A stretch of DNA of 64,000 bases from Hemileia vastatrix (taxonomy: Eukaryota; Basidiomycota; Pucciniomycetes; Pucciniales; Zaghouaniaceae). This document shows, piece after piece, positions 22,344-32,568 of this stretch (the stretch's first letter is position 1; each line of letters begins with the position of its first letter). Location of the stretch: positions 23,444,501-23,508,500 of the forward strand of contig JASXTE010000016.1 of the NCBI GenBank assembly GCA_030280995.1, in the 5' to 3' direction. The notes under the pieces are model-generated. The model ran no database searches. It was not told where the DNA came from and saw only the letters and a list, made by a program, of their open reading frames with translations. The translations under genes and the position numbers were made by a program.

Positions 22344-25300
22344 ATGCCTCCATTTTTTCATGTATGTCAATGTCAAGATCTTGGATGTGTCAATAAAAAG
22401 TATCAAACTTCTTCTGGGTCCTTTGAAGTTGGTATGATTTCAAAAGCTCTAATTCTTACACAAAACATCAAGAGGAAAGAAATAGGAAGGCCCAGATGGT
22501 TATTTCATCCAGCAATCCACTTAACATTGGAAGTTCCAGCTCCACAGAAACAGTAAGCTGTATATCTATAGTTCAATGTGAGAATAAAAGTCTTTATGAT
22601 TTTTCAATGATTTATTACATAGGGGCAGTTGCTATTGGGGGCAGAAGTATCTTTAATAGTCTCTAGAAACTCAAATCTTGGGGAACGGTATAGCCAAATA
22701 ATTATGTGGCAGGCAGCAAAGCTTTCTCTGATTCATCATTTGAGCAAAGAAGGTTGTACTCAATTTTTGGATGAAGAAATTAAGAAGCTCAAACTTCTAG
22801 GTGATAGTGGAATACTGGATTCTGATAGCATTGTCCGCCTGATCCCACGCTCGATAGATACAGTTTTTAGTTGATTAAAGCTCAATCAATCATTTTTCAC
22901 TAAAACATGCTGTCCTAAATGTTTTGCTCTTTATGAGTATAACTCTGAATCTCAACCATCTATACTATGTTGCAATCAACTGTTTCTTTCATCATCAAAG
23001 CGCTATTTAAAAATGTTTGGAGCAGGACAAATTTCAGTTAAATGTGATGAAAGGCTGTATTTGATAGAGGAACATCAAGAATATGTAAAATACTTATCTC
23101 TTAAAACATTTCATCACCATTCTTTTATCGACTGGCTTAAGGAAAAGATCAAACTGTTCAAATTTGAGCTTCTGATTGAGAAGAAAACCCCTGTGAAAGA
23201 AAATGTAGAGTGTGATTTGATGAAGGATGTTTGCAATGGTTCAATTTGGAAAAACTTTCCCATTACCACTCCAGCTCTGGATAGCAATGATGATGAATAT
23301 ACGATAACTTCAGGCAACTTAATGTTCACTTTATATGTTGACTGGTTTAGGCCTGGTGGCAATAGGATTGGAGGTCATCAGAAGTCTGTAGGAAATATTA
23401 TGATGGTGTGTATGAACCTACCTCAAGAAGATAGATAAAAAATGGAAAATCTTTTTTTTATGCTATTATACCTGGACCAACAGAACCCACAAGTGAACAG
23501 CTTACTCACCTTCTAAAACCACTGGTTAATGATCTACAAACTCTATGGGAGGGTATATTGATTGAAAAGACGCATCTTTATCCACAAGGCCGGAAATTAA
23601 GAGTTGCATTGTTCTCTTTGATAGGTGACATTCCTGCAATACAAAAATTGGCTGGCTTTTTGAGTCACTCTGCAAGAATGTTCTGCTCTTTCTGTAATAT
23701 CTCTAAAAATGAAATTAGTGAAAAGAATGTGGGAAATTTTTCATTACGGAATCATGAGGATCATATGTGCTGGGCAACAAAGTGGAAAAATTCTAAGTCA
23801 CATTGGGAGCGTGTATCAATTGTTCATAATCATGGGGTACAATGGAGTGAGCTGAATAACCTTGAATATTGGCGTCCAACTGAATATTTCTCAATTGATG
23901 TTATGCATTCACATATGCTTGGCAACCTAAAAGATCACATTCTAAGCTATTTTCAAATCCAAAATGCAGCAAAAGATCTAGAAAGAAAGCTGGAAAAGGA
24001 TAAAAATTGGCATGTAAGAGAAGAAAATGACGATTTCTTTTCTGATACTTCACTGCACAAACATTCGGAAAAACGTAGAAGTAGCTTAAGCACCACAAGT
24101 AATGATGATGATGATACAGGACACACAAGACAGCACAAGCGGCAAAGACTTACGAGTTCAAGACAGTCATCAAGTCATCATGGACTAGATAATGAAGGAT
24201 TGGGAAATAATTGATCAAGAAGCCAGAGTAGGTCATCCAGCTCCAAATTTATTCCTCCATATAGCAATTTGGCCTCAATACAGTCTCACAGCAGTGACAG
24301 TAGGAATTCATTGTATAACTTAAGGCAAAGGAGCATTAGCATATCACAGAGTGAAGGATCTCACTCATTAAATGAGACATCTAGAGATGAAGAAAATAAA
24401 AGGAAAGGTAAGGAGAAAGAAAATGAAGGTAGTAGTAATCCATGAATCACGGCAGCAGAGCTACAGGTTGTATGGAAGATGATTGATCAAGTAAGAAGAC
24501 CTTCCTGGCTAACACAAGCTCCAAAATCAGTAGGATCTAAAAAGGCAGGATTCCTCAAGGCAGCAGAATGGCACATGCTGTATACTCTCTACTTCCCTTT
24601 GTCACTTATACCCCTTTGGTTTGAAAAATTTAAAGAATCTGAATCTTCAGCTTCCTCAGCTGAAAAACCAAGAGAATATTATCTTCTCAAGTCACTTGTA
24701 ACATTATGCTCAATCACCAATTTTTTGACATTAAAAAATATACAGACTAATGAGCTTAAAGATCTAGATCAATTTCTGTTAGAGTATCGTGAGTGCCTGG
24801 AAGAGGGTTGGAAGAATATTAATGCAAAGCCAAATCTGCATATCACTCAACATTATGCTGAAATGATAAAGCGTCTTGGTCTACCATCAGGTACAGCTAC
24901 TTGGTCTGGAGAACAGGTGAATTATATATTATCTGAAATTTCAAAAAATCACCATACACGTATGTAATGTTTGTAAGCAATGATTTAAAAGCTCAGCTGT
25001 GCTAATTTATTAATATTTACCACAGGAGAGATACTGCTAACAATGCTCAAACATTGGTATTGGAAGTCTAGGGTATTAGATCTTGGTGAAGCTGAAGATA
25101 ATGATCAATGTAAGACTAAAAAAATCCATATTGATCTCGATAAACAAAACAAATGGATCCATCTAAGTATGTCATTATTTACTAAATGGGTAAGGGCACA
25201 AATGGGAAAAGAAAATTCAAGACGGGCTTTGACACCATCGGAGAAAAGTGGGGACTGGGTAGTTGAAAATGTAGCAAGCATATTGATACATGGAAAGAGG

Positions 25301-25720
25301 TTTACTAGTTACCATCGACACATTACTAATTCAACAATTGAATTCTACTATGGAAAAGATAGCCAGTTTGGGCAAATTGATGATCTTTTCAGGTCAAAGG
25401 AAGAGAATGATCAAATATATTTAATAGTAAGTCCTTTCAAGGAGCTCTGTCCAGAAGAAACATCAAAGGATCCCTATGAGCTTTTCCCACAAGTGCATTG
25501 GTGGTTAGTAAGAGTAGCCAAAGCAACTCAAATTGTGATTAAGAAAGATGCAATAATTGGACATGCAGCTACTGTCAAGCACAAAAAAGGAATTTTTGGA
25601 ATCAAAGATAAGGTTGTCACTGCCATTGGACTGCAGACAGTAGTGAGTGAAAAAATTAATCAAATTTATTTTCTGTTGACTAACATCTTTGTGTTAATTT
25701 GGGATTCGGGAAATTTGTAG
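22344..25720 (+). pseudogene. Tnp2-type (CACTA/Plavaka-like) transposase of the giant element
   Basis: The gene starts with ATG at 22344; a 66-bp intron follows ~22554. Recognisable blocks: the Cys-containing N-terminus (HVCQCQDLGCVNKKY), a zinc-binding CCPKCFALY, the block LYVDWFRPGGNRIGGHQKS with the first catalytic-type Asp, IIPGPTEP, and LIGDIPAIQKLAGFLSHSAR followed by MFCSFC, the hallmark of Tnp2 transposases. An exon to ~24956 and, after an intron, 25027-25720 give the C-terminal part (NLHITQHYAEMIKRLGLPSG). Breaks: TGA at 22872, TAA at ~23437 followed by a T-run shift, TGA at ~24212 and ~24445. The protein would cut at the CACCACAG ends. As it stands it is inactive, and movement would need a copy elsewhere. 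Confidence 0.85.
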
Positions 25721-26145
25721 GATTGGTGATGTTTGTAAATGGTGAAAGAAATAATTCAATGCTCAATTAAAAAATGCAATGCATCCAACTTACATTATCA
25801 TAAATCAGTGAAAAATTACTTTGGTTGCTTTTATTGCAAGAGAGCCCATGCTTTCAATGAGTCATTTTTATCTTAAATGTAAGAATGAAAGAAAGAAAAT
25901 CATGATAATGAGAAATATGATAAAATTGTTGCTTAATGAATAATATTCTTGCTCATTTGTCTACTATAAATAGTTTGACCTTCCCACTTTAGCTGATAGC
26001 TATATATTATTCACTTTATTTTTCCCCAAGATAACATACACGTTAACAAGACTATAAACATAGTATCTTTTTTTACTTTAACTTTGATAGGTATAAATTT
26101 TAAAGACTGATTATTTTTCTTTTCTTTTCTTTTATTACAGTCATT
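25721..26145. other. Intergenic, no gene seen
   Basis: AT-rich spacer between the transposase and the next gene, probably the promoter region of the latter. Confidence 0.35.
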
Positions 26146-27806
26146 ATGGATGATAATTTTGAAGGGATGTCTGTTGACCCAACTGATTCCAATTTTGTTC
26201 CACCTCAACATACTAATACTGGAAATACTGCACCACCACCCGCTGCTGATCCACCTCCAGATGCATCTCAATCTGTACCGCCTAATCCTTACCCACCACC
26301 TAATCCCAATCCAGGCCAAGAGTCTCATTCAGAATCGAGAAATTATAATCCCAATAATCCTTCTCCTCCTGAAAGTGCTGATCAGCATGCAGATCAGCTA
26401 GGAAGAGATTGGGCTAGTGAAGTATTGAGGGAATTTTTTGGAGACCAATCATCATCTGCTCAGCCTAACCAAGGAGCAAGCACAAGTGGAGCTGGTAAGT
26501 CAAATTTGTAGTGTATTCTTTTATTGAAAAATAACAAATTTAATTAACTTATTTGAATTGTTAGTGAATCCCTCAATCATTATGGGTATCAGTGACTACC
26601 ACAGACTCAATTCAGCAGAGTCTCATGAACAAGAACAGGGGTTAAGGGCTGTAAGAGGCTTAGTTAGAAGGAATGATGTTCCCAGGAGCTCAGAAAGTCT
26701 AAATAGAAATATTTACCACTTTCTGAAGTATTGTCTTGGGGGACCAACACAAATAACAAAATATCCTGCAAGCCAAACACCTTTGGAGATTGAAAATTGG
26801 AAAGCTTGGAACCAATTCAAACTGTCCTAACCCAAGTCCAATCTTCTAACCGTGCCAATTCTGCAGCTGATTGACAATTTCTGATAACCAATTCTATAGC
26901 CTTCTTGCGATTCAAAATTCGACTACCCGAATTTTTCCAGAACCTGAGCCTTGAGGACTAAAAGGAGGAGCACCGATCCCACTTTCTGTCAAAAGAAACT
27001 TAGAGCGTGAATCGCAAGAAAAAGTTTTTCTGAAATTTGCCTTTGATTGGACTTGCCATGATTTTTCGGAATCAACTTGAAATCAAGTCATGGGAAGCAT
27101 AGTATGCGACCACTGTACCAGATGGCTCACCACCTTGAATACCATCGATCAGTCAAAGCTTCAGTTCACTCAATGTGTTATTGAGAAATGGGTATTTAAT
27201 AAGGGGAAGTAGATGATAAGGTTATTTGGGCAAGAAGAGGAAAGGGTAGCAAGAGAAAAGATTGAAAAGAGGGCAAGGGCACAAGTAAAACGTTATCGGA
27301 CCAAGGTAAGTTTTTTATTTTACTTTTCTTTTTGTTATTATGAAGCTGATTTAGTTGGAATTCAGATTGCTAGTGCACGCTACAAGTTAGCAAGAAATCT
27401 CTGCAGTGATGTGCCAGGTTTTGTTGTGCTTTTTCATGATACTAGGTGCATCTCTGATATCAAGGAAGGCCCAGCACCAGCCCCAACTGCATCTATCCGA
27501 GCTATTCCTGGATGGCGAAATCCTGAACTCAATGATTTGTTTAAAAAAATGGATAAGATGACAAAGGACTTAGCCCATACACCAGCTCAAAGAAAATCAG
27601 CATTAAAAACATATTCATGGTCATCAGAAAGGACAGTTTCACAAAATGGTGTATTCAATGTTCCCAAATACCTCCCCAAGAATTGCAATTCAGCAACATT
27701 TTTGTAAGGATTATCTGTGAATGAAAGTGAGTCACTTGGGGTTGGAGCTGATATTGATCTGGTAAAGATTCGGGAAGCAATTAATAGAGCATCAACATCA
27801 TCATAA
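26146..27806 (+). pseudogene. Unrecognised proline-rich cargo gene, interrupted
   Basis: Exon 26146-26494 encodes a start (MDDNFEGMSVDP) and a Pro/Asn-rich linker (NPYPPPNPNPG). A GT-AG intron (26495-26564) leads to exon 2 from 26565 (SIIMGISDYHRLNSAESHEQ). At ~26830 the frame fails for ~345 bp of unrelated sequence. It resumes at ~27175 with VIEKWVFNKGK, a TAG, and a strongly charged helix (REKIEKRARAQVKRYRTK). Intron 27306-27365 leads to the last exon, which reads through a TAA at 27705 and ends AINRASTSS at 27806. The charged helix could bind nucleic acid. No family recognised. It follows the transposase by ~430 bp on the same strand, so a role in transposition is possible but unproven. 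Confidence 0.5.
26830..27175. other. Foreign ~345-bp tract breaking the proline-rich gene
   Basis: It is less AT-rich than its surroundings and breaks an otherwise continuous reading frame. Neither clear inverted ends nor a target duplication was found, so its origin (small insertion or rearrangement) is open. Confidence 0.45.
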
Positions 27807-28021
27807 CTTAGGTATAACGGTGATCTTCTGTGTAATATAGCTATCTTATATTGAATTTTATGTATTCTGTTTTTTTTTCAAAGCAGCTTGGTAAATGTTA
27901 TAAGGTGATATTGAGAGAGAGTAACATTTTTTTTAAGAAAAAAAAATAATGTATGAGATATAAAAATGTATTTTCAACAAATTGATGGTCCATACCTCTT
28001 TATGTCACATTTATGTATCCA

Positions 28022-29965
28022 TATTAATTTCAATCAAATTTAATGTTGACCAATAAATAGTGAATACATGCTATGCCACTTACACTTTCCAGGCATAGCT
28101 ACCATTAAATATGCCAGTATCAAAATTATTTTTGATCAAAATCAATGAGCATGTTAATCATGAATTACAGGAGTCAACTGCATATTTTAATGCATTATGC
28201 CCTTCCAACATTAATTTCGATCGAAATTTATTTTGATATTGGCATATTGCATGGTGTCTATTCCTGGAAAGTGTAAGTGGCATAGTTTGTATTCATTATG
28301 TATTGGTCAACATTAATTTCAATTGAATTTAATATTGACATTTGCATATTGAACCCAAACCAGCAAACAACCCAAAAAATTCTTCATAAAACTGCTCATT
28401 AATTTTGATTGAAATTAGGGTTGACCATATACATATTGAATGGTTGTTATATCTGGTGTGTGTAAGTTGTAAAGCTTGTGTTCAATGTGTATTGGTCAAC
28501 ATTAATTTTGATTGAAATTAATATTAAAGTGTAAATGATATATACATGCTCAATATGCATTGTAATGTGTTTACTTAAGAATAGAGGGCCCTACTTTTTA
28601 TCTTACAGAAAAATGCTTGGTGGCATGTCAAATTCAATTTTTATTAAAATTAATGTTGACATGTTACCATTCATAACAGTAAGGAACTGACTGCATAAAT
28701 TGATGATAATCATTAACCTTAATTTTGATCCAAATTAATGTTGCCAAGTGCAGATTAAAAAAAAGCTATTCCACTTACACTAAACAGGCATATTTACTAT
28801 TTATTATGTATTGGTCAACATTAATTTTTATAGAAATTAATATGGATATGTAAATTTTATATTTACCCTCAACATGTATAGTAAATTTCAATACTTAAAA
28901 ATACTTGCTGTCCTTTACATGTAATGCAAAAAATCATTATATCATTTCAACATTAATTTTGATCAAAATTAATGTTGACATGCCATTATGAATTGAAACA
29001 ACTAACATACTAAAAAAGTTCATGATCAAAATGCTCATTAATTTTAATCAGAATTAATGTTGACCAATACATATTGAATATAAGTAATCTCTGCTTACTC
29101 AGACCAGATATAACTACCATTCAATATGTATATGGTCAGCCTTAATTTCAATTGAAATTAATGGGCAGTTTTATGAAGAATCTTTTGGGTTGTTTGCTGG
29201 CTTGGGTTCAATATGCAAATGTCAATATTAAATTCAATTGAAATTAATGTTGAGCAATACATAATGAATACACACTATGCCACTTACACTTTCCAGGCAT
29301 AGCTACATGCAATATGCCAGTATCAAAAGTAAGTTCGATCAAAATTAATGTTGGCAAGGCACCATGCATAAAAATAAGCAGTTGACTCCAGAAATTCATG
29401 ATTATCATGCTCATTAATTTCAATCGAAATTAATTTTTGATACTGGCATATTTAACGGTAGCTATGCCTGGCAAGTGTAAGTGGAATAGCATGTATTCAT
29501 TATGTATTAGTCAACATTAATTTTGATCAAAATTAATATGGACATGGACTATGCATAAAATTCCAATAAGTATAGGTAAGCTAAGCAGTTAGATTAACTG
29601 GTTTGATCAAGTACACCATATAAAAATTGATGTTTTAATGCCTTGGTTGATTTTGATCGAAATTAATTTTAAGCCATGCATGTTGAATTTTATCTACGTC
29701 TGTGTAGTCCATGTGAAATGGCTTTTATTCAATATTCAGGGGTCTACATTTCATTCAATCAAAATTATGAGGTTCATTGCCTCATAAATTTGGTGGTTTC
29801 TGTCAGGGTTTCATGCATGGTGCCATATGATACTTGTTAATTCCTATCAAAATTAATTTCAACACCAATATATTGAATACAAACCATGGCACTTACAGTA
29901 CTTGGTCATAGCTAAAATTCAATGTGCCAGTCTCAAAATTAATTTCGATGGAAATTAATCAGGAT
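28022..29965. repeat. Array of ~20 palindromic repeats spaced ~100 bp
   Basis: Each unit centres on a palindrome of the type ATTAATTTCGATCGAAATTA (variants TTGATC, TCAATTGA), often with CAAC before and GTTGAC after. Copies start near 28024, 28123, 28203, 28311, 28391, 28500, 28640, 28722, 28818, 28953, 29038, 29141, 29228, 29335, 29414, 29514, 29650, 29753, 29846 and 29940. Spacer words recur in both orientations, e.g. CCACTTACACTTTCCAGGCA at ~28078 and ~29280 and its complement at ~28262. So the array mixes inverted and direct order. It is non-coding. Confidence 0.85.
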
Positions 29966-30993
29966 CCATGAAGTTTATCAATAGTGTATGAGTTAAGTTT
30001 CAAGTCATATGTTTCATCATTTTCTTGCACCCATTTCTAGGTTATCTCAACAATTTTTTTTCAAGTTTTATTATATTAATCAAAACTGTGGTAATTTGTG
30101 AAAAATTAGCTAATCCAAATCTCAAATTGAATATTAATATTTTAATAATTTTGAATGTTGCTTAAGGTATTTCATTGGGTGATTCATAATAATATTTTAT
30201 CAACTTAGTAGTCCTATAACTTTTGAAAAGTAACAATATTGGTATAGTTAGGGACAACAATGCAATATCTTGTGCAGACTAAGATATATTGTTAAATAAA
30301 ACTATTCAATTTTTTTTCCCCTTAGTTGTATCCAAGTTTATCAATCGTTTGGTCACGGTGCCCACACCCTAGCCTGACACTCCTCCTGTCACTTAAAAAA
30401 CAAATTCTTATCTTAAATTCTAATGTTACCAATTTTATATTTATAATTCATTTCTTGTTTGATGAGGCATATCAGTATATTTGTAAATCTGGAATTGTCA
30501 TCTGAAAGTAAATTTAACAAATATTTATAAAGCATTATCCTTTTTTTTCATATAATATACTAATTAAGTGTATATCCATTGTTTAGGAGTAAATTCTAAT
30601 TTAAAAAATTTTGCATTGACCCGTGGAAATTTGCATATGGGATATACATTTGTTATTATTTGTTTTTCACACTAAAAGTACCCAAAGAATTCCTAGTATT
30701 TTCTGTTAGCTACATCAAATTTCACTTCAATATAAACAGTTTGTGATTTAGCATGTTACTCAGTTTACCCCACTATGAATAATACATGTTAAAAAAAGCT
30801 CAAATAATATAAAATCCCCCTCTTTATGTTTTCTGTTTCTTTCATCCTCACTTTAATTTTAATCTTATTCAATTTTTTATCCTATTAAATTATCAACTTC
30901 AATTTTCTAGAATAGAGTTTCTTATAATTATTCATCATATTACATCATAATTTTATGATATCAAATACTTTTTTTTAATATTCATTAATCAAT
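29966..30993. other. AT-rich spacer upstream of the five-exon gene
   Basis: No gene. A short GC-richer patch (GTGCCCACACCCTAGCCTG) stands out at ~30358 without a recognisable function. It was checked for a tRNA fold and none was convincing. Confidence 0.35.
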
Positions 30994-31239
30994 ATGTCTA
31001 GTATTCAAAATCCTACACCTCCACTTTGTATGTATATCATGTTCCTCTCTCTTAATTTATATATTTCACTTATGTTCTATATCTTTTTTTTCAAAAAATT
31101 GATTTTCCAGCGCCCGAATGTGTTTCATCCCACTCTCTGATTGATACTCGCTTTGAAGCTTTTGAGCATGCACCATGTCTGCCACATGGCATGGCACCTA
31201 ACCCTCCTGTACTTAGCAATGAGAGGCAGGAAATAACGA

Positions 31240-32390
31240 TGTGGTAGCCTAAAGTTTAGTACGGCACCTAAATAAGTAAATGGAGTTATTACGGCATGCA
31301 AGATTGGCGTTATTATTTTTATTTTTTATATATAAAAGGGTTTTATTTAATTTATTGGAGTTTTAAATATGAAGAAATTGGTCACGAGCGAATGCCTACA
31401 CGAAAACAATTTATTTTACGGAGAAAACTTATTTTTACGGTCTGAAAAATTTATAAGTATTAAGTCGAGTCACTCAAGAACCTTGGGAAATTTTCCCAGA
31501 ATTTTTACTATTTTTCTTATATTTTTAAATGAATTTTAAAGTTTTATAGAAATATTTACGTTTTCAAAAATTACTTAACTTTGATGAATTTTCACGGGGT
31601 AATTAGAGCTGCGCAGACTACGAAAATTAGTTTGGTATGTAAAGGGGAAGTAGCTCTATTATGTGTAATTTTTCTAGATTTTTTATTATAGTTTTAAGGT
31701 TCTAAATTGAGTCCGGAAGTCCGGACGGACTCCGTACGGACTCCGCTTTGACTCCGTACGGACTCCGTTCCGGCTCCGTACGGACTCCGTACGGGCTCTG
31801 GATTGACTCTGGAAGAGCTCTGGAGGGGAAAACTTAGGCACGTGACTAGGAATACTTAAGCGCTTCTCAAACTCGAAATTGAGAGGGGGGACACATCATA
31901 CAGCTTAATCATTAACCACCACAGTCTTATTTTTTATTACTCAACAAATTAAATAAATTTGTAATACCCTTATAACATTATTATTTTTTACATAACATTT
32001 CAGAAATACTATTCAACAGTTTAAATAACACTTCATACAGGGTATCTTTAGAAAGGTCTTCATCGCTGGGACTTGATTATTGCTGTCTCATAAAAATTTA
32101 AATTATTATAAAAACATAAAAGTCAATCTTTACAGATCTTTCACTGGTACACCTTAATTGTTGTTATCAGTATTTCTTTTCTCAACAGCCACTTTCTTTT
32201 AATCTCAATAAGCGTTAATTATTTTAGAGTTTCATTATTTTATCAATCGGATTCAAGTAGATTGGTTAGCTTAGTGATTTAGAATTCCCATTTTGTTATT
32301 TTTATTGGAAGGACGGGGTTTTCAGCTAAATCCACATATCTCCTCCGGATTCTGCTTACAGCAAGGCGACTGTAAGAGTTTACCTTACCA
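31240..32390 (+). repeat. 5' LTR of element C
   Basis: 1,151 bp, starting TGTGGTAGCC and ending CTTACCA. At ~31710-31800 it contains a GGACTCCGTAC minisatellite that is 44 bp longer than in the 3' LTR. A TATATAAAAGG word at ~31328 is a candidate promoter box. Confidence 0.95.
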
Positions 32391-32393
32391 TAG

Positions 32394-32412
32394 TTGGCGC
32401 CCAACATGGGGT
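32394..32412 (+). other. Primer-binding site of element C
   Basis: TTGGCGCCCAACATGGGG follows the LTR by about three bases. It starts TGG, complementary to a tRNA CCA tail, and its continuation GTTCGA would pair with a tRNA T-loop. Element B has the variant TGGTGCCCAAAGTGGGG. The tRNA species was not identified. Confidence 0.75.
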
Positions 32413-32568
32413 TCGATTTCTCTAGCTTTCTTTAAAGACTTACTTGGATCAAGAACGTTATTAGCCTGCAAGAGGCTTATTTTCTGGAACTCTAATTGGA
32501 TTTTTGTTATTGGCCTGCAAGAGGCTTGTTATTTTATCGATTGTTAACGCTTTTCATTACTTATTGGG

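Noticed and set aside
22344..25720. KDZ-type transposase, because KDZ elements carry TET/JBP genes
   Set aside because: The GDIPAIQKLAGFLSHSAR...FCSFC block and VDWFRPGGN are those of the Tnp2 type, and the ends start CAC with a 3-bp duplication.
30345..30395. Possible tRNA in a GC-richer patch
   Set aside because: No cloverleaf with matching acceptor and T-arm could be drawn.
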